The notes below the pieces were generated by a model that saw only the letters and a program-made list of their open reading frames with translations, was not told where the DNA came from and ran no database searches. Below are positions 8,690-17,260 of a DNA stretch of 18,735 bases, one piece after another. Each line of letters starts with the position of its first letter. Positions within the stretch are counted from its first letter, which is position 1. Source of the DNA: Temnopleurus reevesii (taxonomy: Eukaryota; Echinodermata; Echinoidea; Temnopleuroida; Temnopleuridae); NCBI GenBank assembly GCA_036244855.1, contig BQKZ01000934.1, positions 116,703-135,437 on the forward strand. Reading direction: 5' to 3'. A program made the translations under genes and the position numbers.

Positions 8690-8925
8690 AGGAGGACTCC
8701 GGACCAAGATTTTCTTGCTCTGATTCAAAGCGCAAAAATCAGACAAACATATAAAAAAAAAAGTTTGAGCGAAAACGGACAACAAATAAAAAAGTTATGA
8801 ATATTTGAAAAATATATTAAAATTTTCAAAATAGTTATATTTTTGGCCAATTTGTAACTACAGGTCACGTGACATGACGTGTTGATGACGTAGGTTTGTC
8901 ACTTCTATAGAGTGAGTGTATTATG
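8690..8925 (+). repeat. Left terminal inverted repeat of the TTAA element
   Basis: This is the left arm, matched by 9628-9862 in reverse complement. It contains the GTTTGAGC...GTTATGAAT block shared with the solo arm at 5300-5510, then CACGTG and TGACGTA motifs near the inner end. Confidence 0.85.
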
Positions 8926-9627
8926 TCTTTGTAGTTTAATGTTCTGTTTAAATGCCATTGGGCGCAAAAGTAGTTCCTTTTCTCAACGAATTCATCTCGT
9001 TGAATATATATTCTTGATTATACCTTCTGAAATATTGTTTACGAAGAAAAGATTACAAAATTATATAAATAAATATGATTTTAATAATCAATATGTTTAA
9101 TAAGAAATATGTATTTTGTGTTATAATGCGCTTGCACGGAAGCAAAGTAATGTTTACTACTGTAAATTATGGGAAAGGAATGCTCTTTGGATTTACAATG
9201 ACCAAAATCATACAAAAAAAAAGAAAATATGAATTGAAAAACAATAAAATGCATGATAAATTGTGCAAAAACAATATGATATAAAAGAGAATTATTATTG
9301 ACAATATTTTAATTTTTCATATTTATGCAATCAATTTATAGCAACATTGAAATCGATGGAACAAAATACATCATTAGATTAGTGTTGAAAATATTAAATA
9401 TTAATATATTAATTAGAGCAATTCTTTATATGAATAAATCTTCTCCTTATTGATTGTTTATTAAAATCATATTTATTACATAATAATTATTACATAATTT
9501 ATCATTTCATATTTCATATAAAACTTTTTTTTAATATATATATTTCTTGAACATAATTGCTTAATATGTGTTGAACATTATCCAGAAACAAAATTTTCTC
9601 TAAAAAGACGGATTAAAAAGCAATGAT

Positions 9628-9862
9628 ATATAATAAGCCCATTGTAGAGAAGTGACGCACCTACGTCATCACTATTTGATGTCACGTGATGAAAAGTTGC
9701 CAATTTGCTAAAAATATAACTATTTAAATTATTTCTAAAAACCTTTCAAAAATTCATAACTTTCTTATTTATTGTCCGATTTTGCTCAAACTTTTTTTGA
9801 TATGTTCGTCTAATTTTTGTTCTTTGAATCAAAGCAAGTTATTTTTGGCCTGGAGTAACCGT
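9628..9862 (-). repeat. Right terminal inverted repeat of the TTAA element
   Basis: The reverse complement follows the left arm from the ACTCC near the end through CACTTCT, with small insertions and substitutions. The divergence of the arms indicates an old insertion. Confidence 0.85.
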
Positions 9863-10149
9863 TTAAAGTAGCAATCAATTGACCATTGTGTCCTTTTGTG
9901 TTTATTTAGCGTTAGTCTGACATTTGTGACAGTCTTGTTGATTGTAAAGTGGTCTTGATTAATATTGATCTGAGAAATAACATTCAAAATATGTGAATAA
10001 AACTACATGTAAGCAATTTTAACATTAATTGTCCAATGGCAAGTCTTTATAAAATTGATTGGGTCTTGACTGAAGTTTATCAAAGACAAAACAAGCAAAC
10101 ACAACCAAATAGAGAAAACAAATTTCAACGAAATCCAACAAGAAGTACA

Positions 10150-10920
10150 TCAAAATGGAATCATCAAGACTCATGCAAATTAGGAACAAAATATTTTTAT
10201 GCTGTTGTGCATTCATTATGCAGGTACATTGTAATTTTTAGTACCTATAAATTGATATATTTTTATAGGCAACTGAAAAGTCCCTCTTCAGCAATTACAC
10301 TGTTACAATTATATCGTACTATAAACACCCTAATCATAGAAAACAACAAAATGCAATCATCAAAGTTCCTTAGGTTGAAATAAGTTGTTCATTTACAAAT
10401 CAGGAACTAAAAATGTATGTGCTTTGCATTCATTATAATGCAGGTACATTGTAATTTTTAGTACCTGTAAATTGATACATTTTTGTTATGGGCAACTGGA
10501 AAGTCCCTCTTCAGCAATTACACTGTTATTTCTGAACTCAAATCGAATGAACATCCTACATGTAATTATAGAATGAAATCATCAAAGTTCCTTTGGTTCA
10601 AACAAATTGTTCATTTACAAATCAGGAACTAAAAATGTATGTGCTTTTCATTCATTATAATGCAGGTACATTGTAATTTTCAATACCCGTAAATCGATAC
10701 AGTTATTACTTCGTACATACATGTATGTAGGCAACTGAAAAGTCCCTCTTCAGCAACTACATCTCAACTCAGATCTTATTATAAACATCCTAATCATGGA
10801 AAAAAACTGAATGCAATCATCAAAGATACTTGGATTGAAATAAATTGTTGATTTACAAATCAGGAACTAAATATTTATGTGCTGTTCATTTTTTTTCATT
10901 ATATATTGAAGCTTTTCAAT
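10150..10920 (+). repeat. Tandem array A, period about 220 bp (four units)
   Basis: A CAGGAACTAA-type landmark recurs at 10181 (variant), 10401, 10623 and 10861, spaced 220, 222 and 238 bp. The first three units also share CAGGTACATTGTAATTTT (10221, 10441, 10663), GTACCTG/GTACCCG-like completion, and GAAAGTCCCTCTTCAGCAA. In each, CAGGTAC and GTACCTG-like arms make a short hairpin with a 13-nt loop. The fourth unit loses similarity after about 10900. The unit does not code for a protein; the open frame across unit 1 is incidental. Confidence 0.9.
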
Positions 10921-11023
10921 AATATCTTGAACCTATGTGCATTATTTTAGTAACCATATCCACACACCCTAACATCACAGCGCAGTAGAGTATATCCATA
11001 TAGTGACTGTGCTACATGTATAT

Positions 11024-11326
11024 ATATTATCTAATTATAATAATAATAATAACAGATGCAATTCATATAGCACACTTATCCACTCTGCCGAGTGCTCAAG
11101 GCGCTTTGCATTATTGTTATTCTGGCTTTAGCCCGGCGTATACCAGCGTACATGGCATTTCAAAGAATAAATATTCCTACCAGTACCCATTCACCTCACC
11201 TGGGTTGAGTGCAGCACAATGTGGATGAATTTCTTTTCTGAAGGAAATTAACGCCATAGGTAAGATTCGAACCTACGACCCTTGCGTTGAAAGGCGAGAG
11301 TCAGAACCACTACACCACAACGCCTC
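11024..11326 (-). mobile_element. Full-length tRNA-Val-like SINE inserted in tandem array A
   Basis: On the minus strand the head begins GGAGGCGTTGTGGTGTAGTGG (box A region), with box B GGTTCGAATC. The shared body follows, with an ATT/AAT-repeat tail ending near 11033. A 9-bp direct repeat CATGTATAT at 11015-11023 and 11327-11335 is a likely target duplication. The head resembles tRNA-Val, whose box A region reads CGTAGTGTAGTGGTT. Unit-like sequence of array A resumes just to the right, so the array predates the insertion. Confidence 0.9.
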
Positions 11327-11335
11327 CATGTATAT

Positions 11336-11500
11336 GGTAGTTTTCAGTATCTGTAAATCGATACAGTCATTAGTTTGTACGTACAATATGTAGATAACTG
11401 AAAAGTCCCTCTGAAACTATTCAATGTTACAGGAAGCATACTTTGACAAATATATCTTAACCAAATCTGATTATAAACATCCTAATTATATCTGAAACAC
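11336..11500 (+). repeat. Detached unit of tandem array A
   Basis: After the SINE the sequence returns to array landmarks: TTTTCAGTATCTGTAAATCGATACAG, then AACTGAAAAGTCCCTCT and ATTATAAACATCCTAAT. It is a diverged fifth unit, separated from unit 4 by non-matching DNA (about 10920-11014) and the SINE. Confidence 0.75.
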
Positions 11501-11729
11501 AGAGTTATGATTCATTGAGTCCTAATTTCCAATATACATGTACATGTACAAAAGGTGAACTTGGGCTTCTGGCAATAATATTGAAAACATAATGAGAGGT
11601 GTCACCCATTCTGCTATATGCAAGGGGATCAAAAATAGAATATGAATAAACAGCTGAACCAAATATTTGATAATAAGAAAGAGCATGATAACAATGGCCC
11701 AAACTTCATGTAGTCTTTGTATACCCTAC

Positions 11730-11865
11730 GCATGAATGTGAGAGTTTGCCTCGTTTTGGAAATGATAGTATATGATGTCTTCTTACTCTTAATGCAAGTG
11801 TGTGTGATGGGGTATTCAAACCTGCTTGGCTGGGCAGCACATGAAAACGTGAACAGAATGATAGA
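11730..11865 (+). repeat. Direct repeat, copy 1 (copy 2 at 12784-12920)
   Basis: GCATGAAT...GAGAGTTTGCCTC, TTTTGGAA, then ATGTCTT, GTATTCA.ACCTGCT and CACATGAAA.CGTGAA recur in order in both copies, about 1.05 kb apart. The family is unknown and non-coding. Confidence 0.8.
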
Positions 11866-12091
11866 CATATAGATTAGTTTTTGGAGAGATATATAATCAC
11901 TTTGTGAGCTGCATTAAAACTATTCACACAATACAGTTTTTCAATAACAGATAAGAGTATATTCAAAGTTTTTTTAATAAATATTTTCCAGAAATGGCTA
12001 AATATCATTAAACAGAAATGATGCCCTGTGTTGTTTCTTCACTCGCACAACGCCCTATGTGCAAAATGAATAGGGATTCACAATCCACACA

Positions 12092-12393
12092 GAGGCGCCG
12101 TAGTGTAGTGGTTCTGACTCTCGCCTTTCAACCAGAGGGTCGTAGGTTTGAATCCCACCTATGGCATCAATTTCCTTCAGCAAGAAATTCATCCACATTG
12201 CCCTGCACTCAACCCAGGTGAGGTGAATGGGTACCTGGTAGGAATTTTTTCCTTGAAATGCCAAATGCGCTAATGAAGTGGCTGCTGGGCTAAAGCCAGG
12301 GTAATAATGCTGCAATTGTAGAGCGCTTAGAGAATTCTAATGAAGAGTTGATAAGCGCTATATAAAAGCCGTGTATTATTATTATTATTATTA
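12092..12393 (+). mobile_element. Full-length tRNA-Val-like SINE
   Basis: This is the most complete copy. The head starts at GAGGCGCCGTAG, with box A TAGTGTAGTGGTTCTGAC and box B GGTTTGAATCC (one change from the consensus GGTTCGAATCC). A non-tRNA body follows, including CACTCAACCCAGGTGAGGTG and GGGTACCTGGTAGG. The 3' end reads GCGCTATATAAAAGCC followed by (ATT)n to 12393. The 3' GCGCTATATAAA segment is probably what a partner LINE reverse transcriptase recognises; this is inference from SINE biology. No clear target duplication was found. Confidence 0.92.
12373..12393. repeat. (ATT)n microsatellite, SINE tail
   Basis: Six to seven ATT units terminate the SINE at 12092-12393. Confidence 0.9.
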
Positions 12394-12646
12394 CCACTAG
12401 AAGCTCCATTCATCTTAACCCGGATCTGCTGGCTTCCCATTCAGCTAGTGGTCCGTAGGAATAATGGTTTGTTCGCATTTTCAAACAAAAATAAGCCAGA
12501 GTATGCGTAAAGATCTTCTCCCAATTTTGTACAGTCATTCTTATGCATGGAAAGCAATTTGTGAATACATTGATGTATTGATCAGCTTATCTCACATCAA
12601 CATTTGCATCAATTTTTGCTGCCAGACCATTTCTTATCTATACCTC

Positions 12647-12783
12647 TAAAGCCCCGGTCACATCGGACCCCGGAAGCAACACGATTCACCCGGACTCTTT
12701 GTTAATTCACAGTTAACTGCCTCAGAACAACGAGTCGGGGTGAATCGTGTTGCTTCCGGGGGCCCTATGTGACCAGGGCTTAA
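12647..12783. mobile_element. 131-bp hairpin MITE with TAA target duplication (PIF/Harbinger-like)
   Basis: TAA at 12647-12649 and 12781-12783 flanks AGCCCCGGTCACAT...ATGTGACCAGGGCT. The arms (12650-12697 and 12732-12780) are almost exact inverted copies, for example GGAAGCAACACGATTCACCC against its complement, around a spacer of about 34 nt. TWA duplications are usual for PIF/Harbinger. The well-preserved arms suggest a fairly recent insertion. It sits immediately before direct-repeat copy 2. Confidence 0.9.
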
Positions 12784-12920
12784 GCATGAATTTGAGAGTT
12801 TGCCTCATTTTGGAAGTGCGGTGTGCAGTATATAATGTCTTAGTACACATCAAGCCAAGGTGCGAAAGAGTATTCAGACCTGCTGGGCTGAGCATCACAT
12901 GAAATCGTGAAGGGAATGTT
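12784..12920 (+). repeat. Direct repeat, copy 2
   Basis: This is the partner of 11730-11865, beginning at the right boundary of the hairpin MITE. Confidence 0.8.
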
Positions 12921-13019
12921 AAGTGAAACATGACACATTCCTCACTATGCACCTTTCAAAGTGTGTTCGACGCTTGTCAAAGAAGAGAATCAAATTCGTT
13001 CCGACTGGAGACCTCACTC

Positions 13020-14262
13020 GAAAAAATAATGTGATGACACCTTGTCTTCCACATCTAACAAAATGTTGCTTGAAACAATATATGTTTGGAATCTGATTGG
13101 TTTTCATCATTTTTGCTTTCGTTGGTTGCCATATATACAGCTCTACATGTATAAAGCCTCGCATATTGTTGGTATTATCGAAATTTCTGGACACCCTTGT
13201 CATCCAAATCTGACAAAATGTTGCTTGAAACGATATGCGTAAAGAAAAGAATCTGATTGATTTTAATCATTTTTTTGCTTTGTTGCTATCTACATGTACA
13301 CATCAATGAAGCCTTGTGCATTATGCTTCTCGTGCATTATGCTTAAAAGAGCATGGATATGAATAAAATCCATGTTGAGTGTCATGAATAGCAGAACACT
13401 GAAGACTTCACCCAAAGGAAACAAATTAAGACACCCTTGTCTTTCTGATCTATCAAAATGTTGCTTGAAACAAATTATGTATTGAAAAGTATGTGATTGA
13501 TTTTCATCATTTCTTCTAAATTGGTCCACAAAGACTTGTGCTTTATGCTTTCAGAGCATGGATTTAAATCCATGTTAGAGTCATGAATGATTGAACATTG
13601 AATAAAAAATTGTCTGGATACCCTTGTTTTCCAAATCTAATAAAATGTTTCTTGAAACAAATTATGTATTTAATAGTATGTGATTGAATTTCATCATTTC
13701 TTCTTTGTTGGTTGCTATCTGCAGGCTCACAAATACTTGTGCTTTATGCTTTCAGAGCATGGATTTAAATCCATGTTAGAGTCATGAATGATTGAACATT
13801 GAATAAAAAATTGTCTGGATACCCTTGTTTTCCAAATCTAATAAAATGTTTCTTGAAACAAATTATGTATTTAATAGTATGTGATTGAATTTCATCATTT
13901 CTTCTTTGTTGGTTGCTATCTGCAGGCTCACAAATACTTGTGCTTTATGCTTGAGAGCGTGGATTTAAATTTATGTAGAGAGTCATGAATGATTGAACAC
14001 TGAATAAAAAACGTAATGACACCTTGTCTTCCAAATATATAAAAATGTTGCTTGGAACAGTATATGATCGAAAAAGTATGTGATTGATTTTCATCATTTT
14101 TGCTTTGTTGCTATCTACACATCTACGAAGCCTCGTGCATTATGCTTCCCATGCGTTATGCTTAAGAGCATGGATATGAATAAAATCCATGTTAAGATTC
14201 ATGAATAATAGGACACTGAATACCTCATGCAAAGAACACAATTTTGACTACTGATGAAGCCA
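13020..14262 (+). repeat. Tandem array B with conserved palindrome (about six units)
   Basis: The landmark AAAATGTTGCTTGAAAC (or TTTCTTGAAAC) recurs at 13060, 13215, 13455, 13642, 13843 and 14042, spaced 155, 240, 187, 201 and 199 bp. Units also share ACACCCTTGTC, TGTGATTGATTTTCATCATTT, TTTGTTGGTTGCTATCT and TGCTTTATGCTT. Several carry GAGCATGGAT...ATCCATG, which is a perfect 18-bp palindrome in two units. Unit sizes vary by internal deletion. No unit encodes a protein. It is a local satellite-like array. Confidence 0.92.
13534..13951 (+). repeat. Exact 201-bp tandem duplication within array B
   Basis: The segment starting ACTTGTGCTTTATGCTTTC at 13534 is repeated from 13735 with no difference that I could see, until the third start diverges after about 13951 (TTGAGAGCG instead of TTTCAGAGC). 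Neighbouring units are clearly diverged, so this duplication is much younger, or has been homogenised, or is an assembly artefact. Confidence 0.9.
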
Positions 14263-14596
14263 GATATACAGTTAATCCCCTCTCGCAACATTTTTTTCCA
14301 AATAGCAGGTGTTGAAGGCATTTCCTTCCTCTAATAAAGTTTAATAAATATTTTGAAATAGTCCATTCTCAATGCAATTATTTCATCTTTCTTCCTAAAT
14401 GATGTGGTGAACAATTTAGGAGAGGATGTGGTTTTTAAATTGAATGAAAGATGATTGATTCGATAGTCTCCTGTCTATTTATTATTTTCAATGGCTCTAT
14501 AAGTGGGATGTTGATAAAGTCAATTTTCACACATCAGCAGGATGCTACAAGAATTTTTTTCACCAGTTGTTCAGTTGGGTAACCAAGTTTTTAAAT
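14263..14596. other. No feature recognised
   Basis: This is AT-rich sequence without repeats or open frames of note. Confidence 0.4.
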
Positions 14597-14761
14597 CACT
14601 TGCCCAAACAAAATTTTCTTTGCCCCAAATTGATGGCCTATGCCATTTTGTACATGTAGATGAAAACTAAAAAAAGCTGATACTTGCCCTTTTGGGCAAG
14701 TGAAAATTTTATTTACTTGCCCGACAGCTTCATTTTGTTGCCCCAGGCATGCGGGCAAGTG
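14597..14761. repeat. Cluster of ACTTGCCC/GGGCAAGT inverted motifs
   Basis: CACTTGCCC occurs near 14598. ACTTGCCC-TTTT-GGGCAAGT forms a perfect 8-bp hairpin at 14682-14701. ACTTGCCC at 14715-14722 pairs with GGGCAAGT at 14753-14760. The octamer pair thus recurs five times in 165 bp. It may be the end of a transposon with repeated subterminal sites. The minus-strand frame across it (14791-14591) has no recognisable motif. Confidence 0.7.
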
Positions 14762-15043
14762 GGTTTGTAGCGCCCTGATCAGCAAGTGCAATTATTCTTG
14801 TATTATAATTCATTGTTAAAGAGTATCTTCCCCCAGACATTGATGTCTTGTTATTGAATGAAGAAAAATCAGAAAAACAACCTGAAAATTTTGAGTGAAA
14901 TTGTATATAAATCCATTTCAAGTTTCCATTTACGTCTGATGGGCATCCTTGAGTTGGCAACTCTGGTAGAATTTGTTTCGAAAGGGTGTGGAGTACTTAG
15001 CGCTGTTCGGAGCGGGTACATTAACACAAATTCAAGACAACCA
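14762..15043. other. No feature recognised
   Basis: Short frames only, no repeat noticed. Confidence 0.35.
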
Positions 15044-15066
15044 GGAGGGAGGGAGGGGGGGGGGGG
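15044..15066 (+). repeat. G-run with G-quadruplex potential
   Basis: GGAGGGAGGGA followed by twelve G gives at least four runs of three or more G separated by single bases. A quadruplex on the plus strand is plausible; the exact length of the G run is error-prone in sequencing. Confidence 0.85.
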
Positions 15067-15466
15067 CTTGTCTCAGAAGGATGTGTGGAGCAAAAATGTC
15101 TGTAGTCTGGTCTCTTAGCCTTTTAAACATCTATATTTAGGGGGGACTTCAGGTGTATCTTGGACTGGAGGGGGTAAAAATGATAAATGCAGTAATTCGC
15201 TATACAGCTAGTTTCTAGAAAGGGTGCTTTATTTGTTGTTAATATACCTGTACTAGCTTACTATTTGCCATTTGTTTGTTTCATTTTTCTCCATTTACTG
15301 AGACAGCAGATAAATTTCTAGGGGAAGTTCCCCTTTCTATAAGGAAAGCAGGCCAAAGTGTATACCTAGCACATGACAGGAAGAGCCAAAATTGCACAGG
15401 TTTCGTGCATGTGTGGCTGATCACAGACACCCTTGTCATATACAATCCATAAATTCTAAGAAAATT
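15067..15466. other. No gene recognised
   Basis: Nothing beyond a GGGGAAGTTCCCC palindrome near 15319. Open frames here continue into the low-complexity tract to the right. Confidence 0.35.
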
Positions 15467-15685
15467 TGAAGAAGTAAGGAAGGAAGGAATAAAGGAAAGA
15501 AGGATGGAAGAAAGGATTGTTGGAAGAAAGGAAAGAGAGATGGATTTACGGGTAAACGAAGAGGAGTGGAGGGAGGAGAGGTGGGAGGGGAAGAAAGGAA
15601 GGAAACATGAGGGAAAAAGGCAGGATGAAGGGTGAAGGGAAGGAAGAGGAGGAAAAGAACAGAACAGAACAGAATGAAAGGTGGA
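15467..15685 (+). repeat. Homopurine (GGAA/GAAG-rich) tract
   Basis: About 215 bases are almost entirely A and G on the plus strand, with GGAAGGAA units, AGAGGAGG units and an AACAG-type run (about 15657-15674). The long minus-strand frame here (15718-15281) translates to Ser/Pro/Phe/Leu-rich sequence produced by the pyrimidine strand and is not taken as a gene. Confidence 0.9.
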
Positions 15686-15959
15686 AGGCATATACCTGTT
15701 AACATTGAACAAACTCACATTGGTACACTTTTTGTGAGGGTTACAATTTTTGTGATATTCTTCTTATTGTGCAAGACCAGTTATGACTGCTAGCATGAAA
15801 GATTTTTTTACCCAAATATCGGTTTGGGGAGCATTGATTTTTGACAATTGGACAATGTCCTGATTTAGAAATCCCAATAGTCTGGCACCGAATCTAGGGT
15901 CAATCCCGACGAAAGTGGGACGCGTGACCTTTATGAGGAAGGAGTGAGAGAGGGCAAGG

Positions 15960-16180
15960 GAGAGATAGAGAGTGCTCATGTGAAAAGAGATTTTGGAGAT
16001 CTAAAAGAAGGCCAAGTTAATTGATGGCATGACCCTGGAACAATCTTCCGTTTTGACGCTAAGTAGTATACAGAAAGAGATTGACTGCTCAATGTGAAAT
16101 GTAAGCTGAAACACTTGGGGGATCTGTTAAAACGAGACCAACTTAATTGGTGGCATGACCCTTGGACACCTTTCCACTGG
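15960..16180 (+). repeat. Two diverged direct repeats about 120 bp apart
   Basis: GCCAAGTTAATTGATGGCATGACCCTGG (near 16010) resembles ACCAACTTAATTGGTGGCATGACCCTTGG (near 16137). Both are preceded by a TGCTCA.TGTGAAA segment. An old tandem duplication is likely. Confidence 0.65.
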
Positions 16181-16410
16181 TGACCCTCTTTTTTTCAAAT
16201 GATCCTCTTCCTGCACTTGACCTCATGCAATGTATTAAAGAGATCACCTACTCACTTTCCACAACAGCGACAGAATGACAGTTTGTTCTGTATGGTCTTT
16301 TGGAGAAAGTTTACACCGCCCTCCATCCCCAACTTGAAATGTTTCGTTGAGTTTTAGGTCCACATTTTTTTGGGATGTAACATGGGTCCTAGATTACTCT
16401 CATGCACCAT
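16181..16410. other. No gene recognised
   Basis: The only notable point is GTTTACACCGCCCTCCATC near 16311. It nearly matches GTTTAGACCGCCCTCCATC at about 18198, inside the GC-rich element at the right edge. It may be a fragment of the same family. Confidence 0.35.
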
Positions 16411-16740
16411 TAAAACTAGAATTGAATTTTAGCCTCCAGTCTTGAGCTGTGTATTGCCTTGTTTTTCCTTCAATTATAATGATGGTAATAATTGTAATGA
16501 AATCTGGTTCTGGTAATTAGTAATAAAATATATTCACATGATAAAATGAAAGTTTCAGTGAAGTTTAAAACAACAAATATAACTTTAGGCTCCAGTCTTA
16601 GCCGTGTATTGCCTTGCTTTTTCTTTCGAATACAATGATGTTCAGAATTGTAATTAAATCTGGTTCTGGTAATTAGTAATAAATTATATTCGCATGATAA
16701 AATGGAACTTGCAGTGAATTTCAAAACTAGAAATTAATAT
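16411..16740 (+). repeat. Tandem duplication, period 156 bp (two units)
   Basis: CTCCAGTCTT is at 16434 and 16590. Shared blocks include GTGTATTGCCTTG, AATCTGGTTCTGGTAATTAG, TAATAAA.TATATTC and CATGATAAAATG. AAAACTAGAA marks the start (about 16412) and recurs after the second unit (about 16725). The minus-strand frame here (16724-16470) reads the duplication twice and is incidental. Confidence 0.92.
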
Positions 16741-17080
16741 GCCAAATGACTATCAAGGAAACTGGGCAGTAACATAAAGGCTTTGTAACTGTTCAATTGA
16801 GAGTTGTAATGACCATATACTTCGAGTCGAAACCTGAAGGATTCAGAAAGTACGGCAGAAATACAGAAGCTTATACATTCAAGGCCTTGTTTTGGTTGAA
16901 AAGGCGAGGGTGCGACTTGCACAAACGAGGTGACTTGTACAAATTCTCCTTCGCGTTGCACCTATAAGCTACCGTATTTTTGTCATAGTTTCTGAAACCT
17001 TTAACGTTTCGGCTCTCAGCTTGAACCTAACTATATCCTGTACACTTTCTTAATCTTTCATTTTCATAGTGTACGTACAG
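16741..17080. other. No gene recognised
   Basis: Short frames only; no repeat noticed. Confidence 0.35.
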
Positions 17081-17260
17081 TACAGTGGAAATTCATTATC
17101 AAGAGATCTGATATTAGGAAATATCTTATATAAAGAGGTAAAAAATCTGGTCCCAGCTCTTAATAACTGATCATTTTAACTCTGCTATAAAGAGATTACT
17201 GCTATAACAACATATTTTTAGATGGTCCCAAGCACCTTGTTATACTGAGTTTCCACTGTA
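17081..17260. mobile_element. 176-bp pogo/Tigger-like MITE with TA duplication
   Basis: TA at 17081-17082 and 17259-17260 flanks an element that begins CAGTGGAAATTCA and ends TGAGTTTCCACTG. CAGTGGAAxxTC ends with TA duplication are typical of Tc1/mariner-class pogo/Tigger elements. Inner segments such as AAGAGATCTGATA and CTGCTATAAAGAGATTACTGCTATAA are also characteristic. There is no transposase, so it depends on one in trans. Confidence 0.85.

Larger units (their letters stand above)
8686..9866. mobile_element. Non-autonomous DNA transposon with long TIRs and TTAA target duplication
   Basis: TTAA at 8686-8689 and 9863-9866 flanks a 1173-bp element. Its ends begin AGGAGGACTCCGGACCAAG on the left and ACGGTTACTCCAGGCCAA on the right (reverse complement). 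Inverted arms of about 235 bp follow (8690-8925 and 9628-9862), aligning throughout with scattered changes. Both arms keep a CACGTG (8866-8871; 9683-9688) and a TGATGACGTAGG motif. TTAA duplications are known for piggyBac and Kolobok elements. The interior (about 8926-9627) is very AT-rich and codes for no transposase. A short frame starting at 8912 has CSLMFC...SFSQRI, faintly like a THAP domain start, which would favour Kolobok; this is speculative. It must be mobilised in trans, if at all. Confidence 0.85.

Noticed and set aside
8912..9284. Transposase with a THAP domain inside the TTAA element
   Set aside because: Only a faint C-x4-C...SFSQRI resemblance is visible; the following residues do not fit and two short frames replace any long ORF.
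10036..10383. 115-codon open frame on the plus strand
   Set aside because: It overlaps the first unit of tandem array A and is not maintained in the other units.
12018..12315. Open frames on both strands across the SINE
   Set aside because: They read through the tRNA head and SINE body; the same holds for frames at 8103-8381 and 11016-11228.
13020..14262. CRISPR-like array
   Set aside because: The whole unit repeats rather than short repeats between unique spacers, spacing is 155-240 bp, and the DNA is eukaryotic.
15281..15718. Longest open frame in the window (145 codons, minus)
   Set aside because: It is produced by the pyrimidine strand of the homopurine tract: Ser/Pro/Phe/Leu low complexity, an overlapping frame is open for the same reason, and no domain is visible.
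16470..16724. 84-codon open frame on the minus strand
   Set aside because: It consists of the tandem 156-bp unit read twice.
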